NCBI RefSeq assembly: GCF_034009455.1
Contig: NZ_CP125380.1
Location: 1,095,001 to 1,159,000 of the forward strand
Source: Pseudomonas sp. P5_109
GTDB taxonomy: Bacteria > Pseudomonadota > Gammaproteobacteria > Pseudomonadales > Pseudomonadaceae
Length of the DNA: 64,000 bases
Direction of reading: 5' to 3'
This document shows positions 35,389-43,967 of this stretch, one piece after another; positions within the stretch are counted from its first letter, which is position 1, and the number at the start of each line of letters is the position of its first letter. The notes beneath the pieces are model-generated. The model was given only the letters and a program-made list of their open reading frames with translations. It was not told the DNA's origin and did not search any database. Position numbers and translations under genes: made by a program.

Positions 35389-37167
35389 ATGTCTGATTAC
35401 AAAGCTCCCCTGCGCGACATGCGCTTCGTACTCAACGAGGTTTTCCAGGTGTCCCGGCTCTGGGCGCAATTGCCCGGCCTGGCCGACGTGATCGATGAAG
35501 AAACCGCCGCCGCCATCCTCGAAGAGGCCGGCAAGATCAGCGGCGAAGTGATCGCACCCTTGAACCGCGCCACCGACGAGCAGGGCTGCACCTGGAGCAA
35601 TGGCTCGGTCAGCGCCCCGGACGGTTTTGCCCAGGCCTATCAAGCCTTCGCCGGCGGCGGTTGGGTGGGTGTCGGCGGTGATCCGCAGTACGGTGGCATG
35701 GGCATGCCCAAGGCTATTTCGGCGCAGGTCGAAGAGATGGTCAACTCGGCCAGCCTGTCGTTCGGCCTGTACCCGATGCTGACCGCCGGCGCGTGCCTGT
35801 CGATCAAGGCCCACGCCAGCGAAGAACTCAAGCAACGCTTTCTGCCGAACATGTACGCCGGCATCTGGACCGGTTCGATGTGCCTGACCGAAGCCCATGC
35901 CGGCACCGACCTGGGCCTGATCCGCACCCGCGCCGAGCCGCAGGCCGACGGCAGCTACAAGGTCACCGGCAGCAAGATCTTCATCACCGGCGGCGAGCAC
36001 GACCTGACCGAGAACATCATCCATCTGGTACTGGCGCGACTGCCGGATGCACCGGCTGGCCCGAAAGGCATTTCGCTGTTCCTGGTGCCTAAAGTGCTGG
36101 TCAACGCCGACGGTTCGTTGGGTGACAACAACGCGCTGTCCTGCGGTTCCATCGAACACAAGATGGGCATCAAGGCGTCAGCCACCTGTGTGATGAACTT
36201 CGACGGCGCCACCGGCTGGATCGTCGACGCGCCGAACAAAGGCCTGGCGGCAATGTTCACCATGATGAACTACGAGCGTCTGGGCGTGGGCATCCAGGGC
36301 CTGGCGCAAGGCGAGCGTTCGTACCAGAACGCCGTCGCATACGCCCGTGACCGTCTGCAAAGCCGTGCACCGACCGGCGCGCAAAACAAGGACCACTCCG
36401 CCGACCCGATCATCGTGCATCCGGACGTGCGCCGCATGCTGCTGACCATGAAGGCCTTGAACGAAGGCGGTCGTGCGTTCTCCAGCTACGTCGCGCTGCA
36501 ACTGGACACCGCCAAGTACAGCGAAGACGAAGTCACCCGCAACCGCGCACAAGAATTGGTGTCCCTGCTGACCCCGGTGGCCAAGGCCTTTCTCACTGAC
36601 ATGGGCCTGGAAACCACCCTTCACGGCCAGATGATCTTCGGCGGCCACGGCTACATCCGCGAATGGGGCCAGGAGCAACTGGTGCGCGACGTGCGCATCA
36701 CCCAGATCTACGAAGGCACCAACGGCATTCAGTCCCTGGACCTGGCCGGGCGCAAGATCGTCGGCAGCGGCGGGGCGCTCTACCGCCTGTTCGCCTCGGA
36801 AATCCGCAACTTCACCGCCAACGCCAGTGCCGAACTCGACGAGTTCAGCAAGCCGCTGAATGCCGCCGTGGACAGCCTCGACGAGCTGACCGCATGGCTG
36901 CTGGACCGGGCCCAAAACAACCCGAACGAAATCGGCGCGGCCTCGGTCGAGTACCTGCACGTGTTTGGCTATACCGCGTACGCCTACATGTGGGCACGCA
37001 TGGCCAAGGCCGTCATGAGCGGCGATGCCGAGGACGATTTCTACACCAGCAAACTGGCGACCGCGCGCTTCTACTTTGCCCGCTTGCTGCCGCGTATCCA
37101 CTCGTTGAGCGCATCGGTCAAAGCCGGCAGTGACTGCCTCTACGAGCTGCAAGCCGATCAGTTCTGA
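35389..37167 (+). CDS. Acyl-CoA dehydrogenase (FadE5-like, ~590 residues)
   Basis: A 592-residue flavin acyl-CoA dehydrogenase of the long form with a C-terminal extension. Visible: CLTEAHAGTDLG substrate/FAD region, TGSKIFITGGEHD, and the catalytic Glu region QIYEGTNGIQSLDL. It catalyses the first oxidation step of beta-oxidation. It starts six bases after the MMPL stop, so it is coupled to transport. Chain-length preference unknown. Confidence 0.92.
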   Translation: MSDYKAPLRDMRFVLNEVFQVSRLWAQLPGLADVIDEETAAAILEEAGKISGEVIAPLNRATDEQGCTWSNGSVSAPDGFAQAYQAFAGGGWVGVGGDPQYGGMGMPKAISAQVEEMVNSASLSFGLYPMLTAGACLSIKAHASEELKQRFLPNMYAGIWTGSMCLTEAHAGTDLGLIRTRAEPQADGSYKVTGSKIFITGGEHDLTENIIHLVLARLPDAPAGPKGISLFLVPKVLVNADGSLGDNNALSCGSIEHKMGIKASATCVMNFDGATGWIVDAPNKGLAAMFTMMNYERLGVGIQGLAQGERSYQNAVAYARDRLQSRAPTGAQNKDHSADPIIVHPDVRRMLLTMKALNEGGRAFSSYVALQLDTAKYSEDEVTRNRAQELVSLLTPVAKAFLTDMGLETTLHGQMIFGGHGYIREWGQEQLVRDVRITQIYEGTNGIQSLDLAGRKIVGSGGALYRLFASEIRNFTANASAELDEFSKPLNAAVDSLDELTAWLLDRAQNNPNEIGAASVEYLHVFGYTAYAYMWARMAKAVMSGDAEDDFYTSKLATARFYFARLLPRIHSLSASVKAGSDCLYELQADQF

Positions 37168-37190
37168 TCGAAGGACAAGGAACTCCAACC

Positions 37191-38834
37191 ATGCTGAAAA
37201 CAAAAATAATCCCGCCCGCCGACGGCGCTTATGCCTATCCCTTGCTGATCAAGCAACTGCTGCTGTCCGGCGTGCGCTACGAGCCGGGTCGGGAAATCGT
37301 CTACGCCGACAAGCTGCGCTACAGCTACCAGACGCTCAATAAGCGCATCCGCCGCCTGGCCAACGCGCTGACCGCAGCGGGGGTCAAGGCAGGTGACACC
37401 GTGGCCCTGCTCGACTGGGACAGCCACCGCTACCTGGAATGCTTCTTTGCCGTGCCGATGATCGGCGCGGTGCTGCACACGGTGAACATTCGCCTGTCGC
37501 CGGAGCAGGTGTTGTTCACCATGAACCACGCCGAGGATGACCTGGTGCTGGTGCATGACGATTTCCTGCCCCTGGTCGAGCAGATCCACGGACGGCTGGA
37601 AACCGTAAAAGGCTACCTGCAGCTCACCGATGACGAGGCGACCACGACCTCGCTGCCGGTGCTGGGCGAGTACGAGCACCTGTTGTCCCTGGCTCCGGAC
37701 CAGTACGACTTCCCCGATTTCGACGAGAACTCGGTGGCCACGCTGTTCTACACCACCGGCACCACCGGCGACCCGAAAGGCGTGTACTTCAGCCATCGGC
37801 AACTGGTGCTGCACACCCTCAATGCGGTCGGCACCCTGGGCGCCTATCAGGGCCAGCCGCTGCTGCGCTCCGACGACGTGTACATGCCGATCACGCCGAT
37901 GTTCCACGTGCATGCGTGGGGCGTGCCGTATGTCGCGACCCTGATGGGGCTCAAGCAGGTCTACCCCGGCCGCTACGAGCCCAATAGCCTGGTCAGGCTG
38001 TACCGCGAAGAGAAGGTGACCTTCTCCCACTGCGTGCCGACCATTTTGCAGATGATCCTCAACTGTGAAGAAGGCAAGGCGACCCGTTTCGACGGCTGGA
38101 AAATGCTCCTCGGCGGCAGTGCGCTGACCCTCGGCGTCGCCAGCGAAGCCAATGCCAAAGGCATGGTGGTACACGCCGGCTACGGCATGTCCGAGACCTG
38201 CCCGTTGCTGTGCCTGACGTACCTGCGCGACGAAGACCTCAAGCTATCCGCCGAAGCGCAACTGCCGATCCGCATCAAGACCGGCACGCCGGTGCCGATG
38301 GTCGACCTGAAGATCATCGACGCCGACGGCAACGACGTGGCCCATGACGGCGAGTCCCTGGGCGAGATCGTGGTGCGCGCGCCGTGGCTGACCCAGGGCT
38401 ATCTCAACGCCCCGGACAAAGGCGCGGAGCTGTGGCACAACGGCTGGCTGCACACCGGCGACATGGCCTCGATCGACAAACTCGGCGGCGTGGAAATCAA
38501 GGACCGCATCAAGGACGTGATCAAGACCGGCGGCGAGTGGATCAGCTCCCTGGAACTGGAAAGCCTGATCAGCGAACACCCGGGCGTGATGTCCGTCGCC
38601 GTCGTCGGCATCGCTGACGAGCAATGGGGCGAGCGGCCGATGGCGATGGTGGTGGGGGAGCCGGGGCATTTCCTCGACCGCAAGATCCTCGAGACGCACC
38701 TGCAAGCCTTCGTCGACGGCGGGCGCATCAACAAATGGGCGATCCCCAAGCAGTTCAAGTTCGTTGCCGAAATTCCCAAGACCAGCGTCGGCAAGATCAA
38801 CAAGAAGCTGATCCGGGAAACGGAAGCGAACTGA
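37191..38834 (+). CDS. Fatty acid-CoA ligase (AMP-binding)
   Basis: A 547-residue ANL-superfamily ligase. The P-loop LFYTTGTTGDPKG, the YGMSETCP motif and the C-terminal hinge/catalytic lysine region (KDRIKDVIKTGGEW ... PKTSVGKINKK) are visible. It activates a carboxylic acid to acyl-CoA with ATP. Last gene of the lipid set; it provides the substrate for the adjacent dehydrogenase. Resembles medium-chain or 3-methylmercaptopropionyl-CoA-ligase-like enzymes; specificity is open. Confidence 0.9.
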   Translation: MLKTKIIPPADGAYAYPLLIKQLLLSGVRYEPGREIVYADKLRYSYQTLNKRIRRLANALTAAGVKAGDTVALLDWDSHRYLECFFAVPMIGAVLHTVNIRLSPEQVLFTMNHAEDDLVLVHDDFLPLVEQIHGRLETVKGYLQLTDDEATTTSLPVLGEYEHLLSLAPDQYDFPDFDENSVATLFYTTGTTGDPKGVYFSHRQLVLHTLNAVGTLGAYQGQPLLRSDDVYMPITPMFHVHAWGVPYVATLMGLKQVYPGRYEPNSLVRLYREEKVTFSHCVPTILQMILNCEEGKATRFDGWKMLLGGSALTLGVASEANAKGMVVHAGYGMSETCPLLCLTYLRDEDLKLSAEAQLPIRIKTGTPVPMVDLKIIDADGNDVAHDGESLGEIVVRAPWLTQGYLNAPDKGAELWHNGWLHTGDMASIDKLGGVEIKDRIKDVIKTGGEWISSLELESLISEHPGVMSVAVVGIADEQWGERPMAMVVGEPGHFLDRKILETHLQAFVDGGRINKWAIPKQFKFVAEIPKTSVGKINKKLIRETEAN

Positions 38835-38850
38835 GGGGCAACCCAAAAAC

Positions 38851-38954
38851 CTTGTAGGAGCGAGCCTGCTCGCGATGGTCGTTAACGATAACGCGTGTTA
38901 TCTGGTTAACCACGGCGCTCTCGAGTCCATCGCGAGCAGGCTCGCTCCTACAGG
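38851..38954. repeat. REPIN, inverted relative to the 31.6 kb copy
   Basis: REPs at 38851-38879 and 38927-38954 flank a spacer with GTTAACGATAACGCG and GGTTAACCACGG. Read on the minus strand, the spacer aligns with the element at 31581 (ATGGACTC ... AACCAG ... GCGT-ATCGTTAACG). It follows the acyl-CoA ligase gene. The remaining bases to 39130 show no gene. Confidence 0.88.
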
Positions 38955-39130
38955 AATCCATCGTCGTCAGGCGGTTTCTGGATAGCCCCATCGGCGTCAT
39001 CTTTGCCATAGTCCCCGCTAAAGATAACGCCCCGTCGGTCGCAGTTTTCAGCACTTGTGCCAAGCTGAACGGGGTATTGAACCGCTGCGCATTCAAATGC
39101 CGGTCAGGCAAACCCCAGGAAGCCCATGAT

Positions 39131-39478
39131 ATGAACCTCAATCATGCAGCAAACGTCCGCCACGAATTCTACGAAGCCGTCTGGTTCTACTTCAAAGTGG
39201 TGTGGCCGATCTTCTCGATACTGCTGTTAGTGATGATTGCGTTTGGCCTCATCATCGCCCAACTGGAAGGGTGGAGCCCTGATGACGGGGTCTACTTCGC
39301 CTTCGTGACCGGCCTGACCATCGGCTACGGGGAGCTCGTACCCAAACTCGGCGTCTCGCGAGTGCTGGCGGTCCTGCTGGGCTTCAACGGCGTACTGATG
39401 ACGGCGACATTCGCGGCGATCAGCGTGCGGGCGATTGAAGTGACCGTGACGGCGTCGAGGAAGAAGGAGGTCGAGTAA
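39131..39478 (+). CDS. Minimal two-TM ion channel with potassium filter
   Basis: A 115-residue membrane protein with TM1 at about 23-43, a pore helix, the potassium selectivity filter TIGYGE (Thr63-Gly67), and TM2 at about 73-97. There is no cytoplasmic RCK or ligand domain, only about 15 charged C-terminal residues, so it is close to a bare pore and should tetramerise. AGGA precedes ATG 39131. It stands alone between a REPIN and a decayed permease gene. Confidence 0.87.
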   Translation: MNLNHAANVRHEFYEAVWFYFKVVWPIFSILLLVMIAFGLIIAQLEGWSPDDGVYFAFVTGLTIGYGELVPKLGVSRVLAVLLGFNGVLMTATFAAISVRAIEVTVTASRKKEVE

Positions 39479-39526
39479 AGACGTGATGGCTGCGGCCGGT
39501 TACAAATGGCCACAGCCTGCGGGGGC

Positions 39527-39965
39527 TCAATGCGAGTGGCGGTGATGGATGTCGGGAAAGTGCGGGTGACTGTGGACTTCGGTGAGTGTTGGTGCACATG
39601 TCTATGGGGCTGCACACCATCCCACTCAAAATCATGTTCATGCTGGTGATGCTCATCATGAACCTGCTTGTGGTCGTGGATTTGCGGTTCGTGTCGATGT
39701 TCGTGTGAGATGAATCCACACCCCAAGCCCCATCAAGCCGGCAGCGATCCAGAACACCCAGGTCACGGTTTCACCGAAAAACAGGATGGCTATCGCGGCT
39801 CCCAGGAACGGCGCCGTAGAAAAGTACGCCCCGGTCCGCGCCGTACCAAGACCGCGCAACGCCAGGCCATGCCAGCAACACGCCCCCGGCGACAATGGCC
39901 CCGATGAACCACGGCCATTCAGGGGCTGTCAGGCCAGTCGGCTGCCGGCGCCGAACAGGGCAGCA
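39527..39965 (-). pseudogene. Decayed EamA/DMT permease with His-rich tail
   Basis: Fragments of one DMT-family transporter are spread over different minus frames: PEWPWFIGAIVAGGVLL, then LGTARTGAYFSTAPFLGAAI and FGETVTWVFWIAAGLMGLGV, then a His-rich tail (HDHKQVHDEHHQHEHD) in another frame, and finally HSHPHFPDIHHRHSH before a stop at 39527. At least two frameshifts are needed, and the central part of the protein is missing between the first two fragments. Intact relatives have about 300 or more residues. The fragment order matches the family order. Confidence 0.75.
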
Positions 39966-39994
39966 CATTCAACATCAATGTCGCCTGAACTGAC

Positions 39995-40022
39995 GCCTTC
40001 GCGAGCAAGCCCGCTTCCACAG
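39995..40022 (+). repeat. Single REP sequence
   Basis: One unpaired REP, CTTCGCGAGCAAGCCCGC followed by TTCCACAG. The following 200 bases to 40223 are AT-rich and act as the leader of the low-GC orphan gene; no gene is seen there. Confidence 0.8.
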
Positions 40023-40223
40023 TTTTTTCAGCCAGCAGGCTGAGCCGGGATGCCAAGGGGCAGCGAAATGAATTTATAAAAGTGAGCGAAATTTGAAAGA
40101 GTAAATATTTTATTGCGTTATAGGCTTCAAATTCAGCTGTCTGTAATGGGGCAATAACCTGTTCTGCGGCTGCTGTATGTAAATGCCTTGCGTATTTAAA
40201 AATTACTCTGGAGATAAGTGGCG

Positions 40224-40718
40224 ATGAACGTATCTAGTAGTCATGGCTTAAGGGAGATGTCTTTTGATACTGCCCAAAAAACTGTGCATAAAAGCGATAT
40301 TAATAAGTTGGCTCGTAGTATAAATACTGTACTGCAAAGCGCCTCGGAAATGGTTGTGGAGCTCAAGAGTCAGAAGCCTTCTGCTGATAAGAAAATAACT
40401 AGCATGAGTGATGCTAAAGCTATTCGTCAGACCTTGTCTGATCAGTTGGTAGAGGTCAACGCCTGGAAAGCTCAATTAGGGCGGAGCTCTTATGAGCATG
40501 CAAGCTTTAAAGCAGACAGGTTAAACTCAATGGCCAAAAAAATAGACTCGGCTATCGATAATCTGAAGTCCGCTAAAAAAGCCGGTATAGATGGAAATCC
40601 ATTCCTCGACGGGTTGCGTAAAGTAACAAATCAAGGAGAGGCTAAGGGTCTTAAACTAGATCAAGATCACAAGGGGAAGATTGGATGGGTGTTCGATGAG
40701 AACAATGTGAAGCAGTAA
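40224..40718 (+). CDS. Second low-GC orphan gene, function unknown
   Basis: A 164-residue soluble protein, Ser/Lys-rich and probably mostly helical (SINTVLQSASEMVVELKSQ; LNSMAKKIDSAIDNLKSAKK), with a short C-terminal DHKGKIGWVFDE motif. No signal, membrane or cysteine features. Its AT-rich coding and leader differ from the surrounding genome. GGAG lies about ten bases before ATG 40224; GTG 40218 is an alternative. A hairpin follows the stop. No family recognised; recent acquisition is likely. Confidence 0.68.
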   Translation: MNVSSSHGLREMSFDTAQKTVHKSDINKLARSINTVLQSASEMVVELKSQKPSADKKITSMSDAKAIRQTLSDQLVEVNAWKAQLGRSSYEHASFKADRLNSMAKKIDSAIDNLKSAKKAGIDGNPFLDGLRKVTNQGEAKGLKLDQDHKGKIGWVFDENNVKQ

Positions 40719-40739
40719 AGTAATAAGATCGATATCGAG

Positions 40740-40769
40740 TGCTTGGTGGTCGCTCCCGTGGCCACCAAG
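40740..40769 (+). terminator. Hairpin after the low-GC orphan gene
   Basis: GCTTGGTGG and CCACCAAGC pair as a strong stem about 20 bases after the orphan stop. The T tract is poor, so terminator function is only likely. Confidence 0.5.
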
Positions 40770-40823
40770 CTCTTCGAAATAGTTAGCCCTGCTGCAAGGG
40801 CTGAGCGAATACTAACCAAAAGC

Positions 40824-40847
40824 GGGTTGAGGGCTTTTCCTCAACCC
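40824..40847 (-). terminator. Probable terminator of the fds operon
   Basis: GGGTTGAGG and CCTCAACCC form a perfect nine-base stem with a six-base loop, 25 bases beyond the fdsD stop. Read on the minus strand it is followed by CGCTTTTGG, a short U run. Confidence 0.65.
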
Positions 40848-40872
40848 TAGAATCTCCCACAGTTCCCCTGGT

Positions 40873-41094
40873 CTAAGCCTCCCAACCCGCCCCACTCACC
40901 GCCGCCTGCACCAGCGGGTGCAGATCCGCCCCTTTATGCTCCGTCTGCCAGGCCAACAACTCCTTGCGCATGCTCGGCGCCCAGTACATCTGCAGATGAT
41001 TGCGCACGCCCAGCACCGCCTGTTCCTGGTCCGGTTGGGTGGCAAAGTACTGGCCGATCTGGTTGGCCATCTTGATCAGGTTGTCGGTGCTCAT
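40873..41094 (-). CDS. fdsD: Formate dehydrogenase subunit delta
   Basis: A 73-residue FdsD-type subunit (IKMANQIGQYFATQPDQEQAV), matching the usual length. It is needed for assembly or stability of NAD-dependent molybdenum formate dehydrogenase and has no cofactor motif. Its start overlaps the fdsA stop (ATGA). Last gene of the fdsGBAD operon. Confidence 0.9.
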   Translation of the reverse strand: MSTDNLIKMANQIGQYFATQPDQEQAVLGVRNHLQMYWAPSMRKELLAWQTEHKGADLHPLVQAAVSGAGWEA

Positions 41095-43967
41095 CGGCGT
41101 ACCTCCGCTTTGGCGCCACGGCCCCGGTCCTTGAGCAGACGATGCTGTTCATCGCTGAATTCCTGGAAGCGCTTCTGCCACTCCGAAGGGTGATAAACGC
41201 GGCTGACTTCCACGGCCGTGACCTTGTACTCCGGACAGTTGGTGGCCCAGTCGGAGTTGTCGGTGGTAATCACGTTGGCGCCCGACTCAGGGAAGTGGAA
41301 CGTGGTGTACACCACGCCCGGCGCGACCCGTTCGGTGATCCGCGCCCGCAGCACGGTCTGCCCGGCGCGGCTGCCGATGCCGACCCAGTCACCTTCGTTG
41401 ATGCCACGGCTCTCTGCGTCCGTCGGGTGGATTTCCAGGCGGTCTTCGTCATGCCAGGCAACGTTTTCGGTGCGCCGGGTCTGCGCGCCGACGTTGTACT
41501 GGCTGAGAATGCGCCCGGTGGTCAGCAGCAGCGGATAGCGAGCGTTGACCTTTTCCTCAGTGGGCACGTAGCCGGTGAGCATGAAGCGTCCCTTGCCGCG
41601 CACGAACTCCTCGATGTGCATGGTCGGCGTGCCGTCCGGTGCCGCCGCGTTGCACGGCCATTGCAGGCTGCCGTGGCGGTCCAGTTCGGCGTAGCTGACG
41701 TTGGTGAAGGTGGGCGTCAGGCTGGCGATCTCATCCATGATTTGCGATGGATGCTGGTAATTCATCGGGTAACCCAAGGCATTGGCCAGGGCCACCGTGC
41801 CTTCCCAGTCAGCCTTGCCGCCCAGCGGATCCATGACCTTGCGCACCCGGGAGATGCGTCGTTCGGCGTTGGTGAAGGTGCCGTCCTTTTCCAGGAACGA
41901 ACTGCCCGGCAGGAACACGTGGGCGAACTTGGCGGTTTCGTTGAGGAAAATATCCTGCACCACCACGCACTCCATGGCCGACAGGGCCGCGGTGACGTGC
42001 TGGGTATTCGGATCGCTCTGGGCGATGTCTTCGCCCTGGCAATACAGGCCCTTGAAAGTGCCGGCCAGGGCCGACTCGAACATGTTGGGGATGCGCAGGC
42101 CCGGATCGGGTTGCAGGGTGACGTTCCACGCCTGTTCGAACTGCGCCCGTACCACCTCGTTGGAGATGTGCCGGTAACCGGGCAACTCGTGAGGAAAGGA
42201 GCCCATGTCACAGGAGCCCTGCACGTTGTTCTGCCCGCGCAACGGGTTCACGCCCACGCCTTCGCGACCGATGTTGCCGGTGACCATGGCCAGGTTGGCG
42301 ATGCCCATCACCGAGGTGCTGCCCTGACTGTGTTCGGTGACGCCAAGGCCGTAATAGATCGCCGCGTTGCCGCCAGTGGCATACAAACGCGCAGCAGCAC
42401 GGATATCGGCAGCGGGTACACCGCAGATTGGGCCGAGGGCTTCCGGCGAATTTTCCGCGCGGCTGACGAACTCGCTCCAGTGGGCGAAATCACCAGGTTC
42501 GCAACGGGCATCGATAAAGTCCTGGTTGAGCAGTCCTTCAGTCACGATCACATGGGCCAGTGCGTTGAGCATGGCGACGTTGGTACCGGGGCGCAGGGCC
42601 AGGTGATACTCGGCGCGGGCATGCACCGTGTCCACCAGATCGATGCGCCGTGGATCGATGACGATCAGCCGCGCACCTTCACGCAGACGGCGTTTGAGCT
42701 GGGAGGCGAACACCGGGTGGGCGTCGCTGGGGTTGGCGCCCATCACCAGGATCACGTCGGCCTGCATCACCGAATCGAAACTCTGGGTGCCAGCAGACTC
42801 GCCCAACGTTTGCTTCAGGCCATAACCGGTCGGCGAGTGGCAGACCCGCGCACAGGTGTCGACGTTGTTGTTGCCGAACGCGGCGCGCACCAGTTTCTGC
42901 ACCAGATAGGTTTCTTCGTTGGTGCAACGGCTGGAGGTGATCCCACCAATGGAGTCGCGGCCATATTTTTGCTGCAGGCGACGGAATTCGCTGGCGGCGT
43001 AAGTCACCGCTTCATCCCAGCTGACTTCCTGCCACGGGTCGCTGATGTGCTTGCGGATCATCGGTTTGGTGATGCGATCTGGGTGGGTCGCATAGCCCCA
43101 GGCAAAACGCCCTTTGACGCAGGAGTGGCCGTGGTTGGCTTGGCCATTCTTGTCCGGAACCATGCGCACCAGTTTGTCGCCCTTCATCTCGGCACGGAAC
43201 GAGCAGCCCACCCCGCAATAGGCACAGGTGGTGATCACGCTGCGTTCGGGCTGGCCCAGTTCGACCACGCTTTTTTCCATCAGGGTTGCAGTAGGGCAGG
43301 CCTGCACACAGGCGCCGCAGGACACACATTCCGAGTCTAGGAAGTTATCCCCACCAGCGGCCGAGACCCGGGATTCAAAACCGCGCCCGGTAATCGCCAG
43401 GGCGAAGGTGCCCTGGGTTTCTTCGCAGGCACGCACACAGCGGTTGCAGACGATGCACTTGCTCGGGTCGTAGTCGAAGTAGGGGTTGGACGTGTCCTTC
43501 ACCTCGGCCAGATGGTTGTCGCCCTCATAGCCATAACGCACCTCCCGCAGGCCAACCTGACCGGCCACGGTTTGCAGCTCGCAGTTGCCGTTGGCCGAGC
43601 AGGTCAGGCAATCCAGCGGGTGATCGGAGATGTACAACTCCATGACGTTGCGCCGCAGGGTCGCGAGCTTGGGCGTCTGGGTGTGCACGCTCATGCCTTC
43701 GCTGACCGGCGTGGTGCAGGACGCCGGATAACCGCGCATGCCGTCGATCTCCACCAGGCACATGCGGCAGGAGCCGAAGGCTTCCAGGCTGTCGGTGGCA
43801 CAGAGTTTTGGAATGGTGGTGCCGAGCAGCGCGGCGGCGCGCATCACCGAAGTGCCTTCGGGCACGCTGATGCTGCGGCCATCGATGTTCAGGGTGACTT
43901 GCACCTGGCTGTCGCGGGCCGGCGTGCCCAAATCGATATCGGTGTTCGGGTCGAAGAGAGTGATCAT
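41091..43967 (-). CDS. fdsA: NAD-dependent formate dehydrogenase subunit alpha
   Basis: The 958-residue catalytic subunit that oxidises formate to CO2 at a molybdenum cofactor. The N-terminal part has a [2Fe-2S] domain (CATDSLEAFGSCRMC), a His-ligated cluster (HPLDCLTCSANGNC), two 4Fe-4S motifs (CIVCNRCVRAC, CVSCGACVQAC) and a further CAYCGVGC cluster. The molybdenum-ligand cysteine is in CARVCHSPT, so this is the Cys rather than the selenocysteine form. It overlaps fdsB upstream and fdsD downstream by ATGA. Cytoplasmic, as no signal is present. Confidence 0.95.
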   Translation of the reverse strand: MITLFDPNTDIDLGTPARDSQVQVTLNIDGRSISVPEGTSVMRAAALLGTTIPKLCATDSLEAFGSCRMCLVEIDGMRGYPASCTTPVSEGMSVHTQTPKLATLRRNVMELYISDHPLDCLTCSANGNCELQTVAGQVGLREVRYGYEGDNHLAEVKDTSNPYFDYDPSKCIVCNRCVRACEETQGTFALAITGRGFESRVSAAGGDNFLDSECVSCGACVQACPTATLMEKSVVELGQPERSVITTCAYCGVGCSFRAEMKGDKLVRMVPDKNGQANHGHSCVKGRFAWGYATHPDRITKPMIRKHISDPWQEVSWDEAVTYAASEFRRLQQKYGRDSIGGITSSRCTNEETYLVQKLVRAAFGNNNVDTCARVCHSPTGYGLKQTLGESAGTQSFDSVMQADVILVMGANPSDAHPVFASQLKRRLREGARLIVIDPRRIDLVDTVHARAEYHLALRPGTNVAMLNALAHVIVTEGLLNQDFIDARCEPGDFAHWSEFVSRAENSPEALGPICGVPAADIRAAARLYATGGNAAIYYGLGVTEHSQGSTSVMGIANLAMVTGNIGREGVGVNPLRGQNNVQGSCDMGSFPHELPGYRHISNEVVRAQFEQAWNVTLQPDPGLRIPNMFESALAGTFKGLYCQGEDIAQSDPNTQHVTAALSAMECVVVQDIFLNETAKFAHVFLPGSSFLEKDGTFTNAERRISRVRKVMDPLGGKADWEGTVALANALGYPMNYQHPSQIMDEIASLTPTFTNVSYAELDRHGSLQWPCNAAAPDGTPTMHIEEFVRGKGRFMLTGYVPTEEKVNARYPLLLTTGRILSQYNVGAQTRRTENVAWHDEDRLEIHPTDAESRGINEGDWVGIGSRAGQTVLRARITERVAPGVVYTTFHFPESGANVITTDNSDWATNCPEYKVTAVEVSRVYHPSEWQKRFQEFSDEQHRLLKDRGRGAKAEVRR

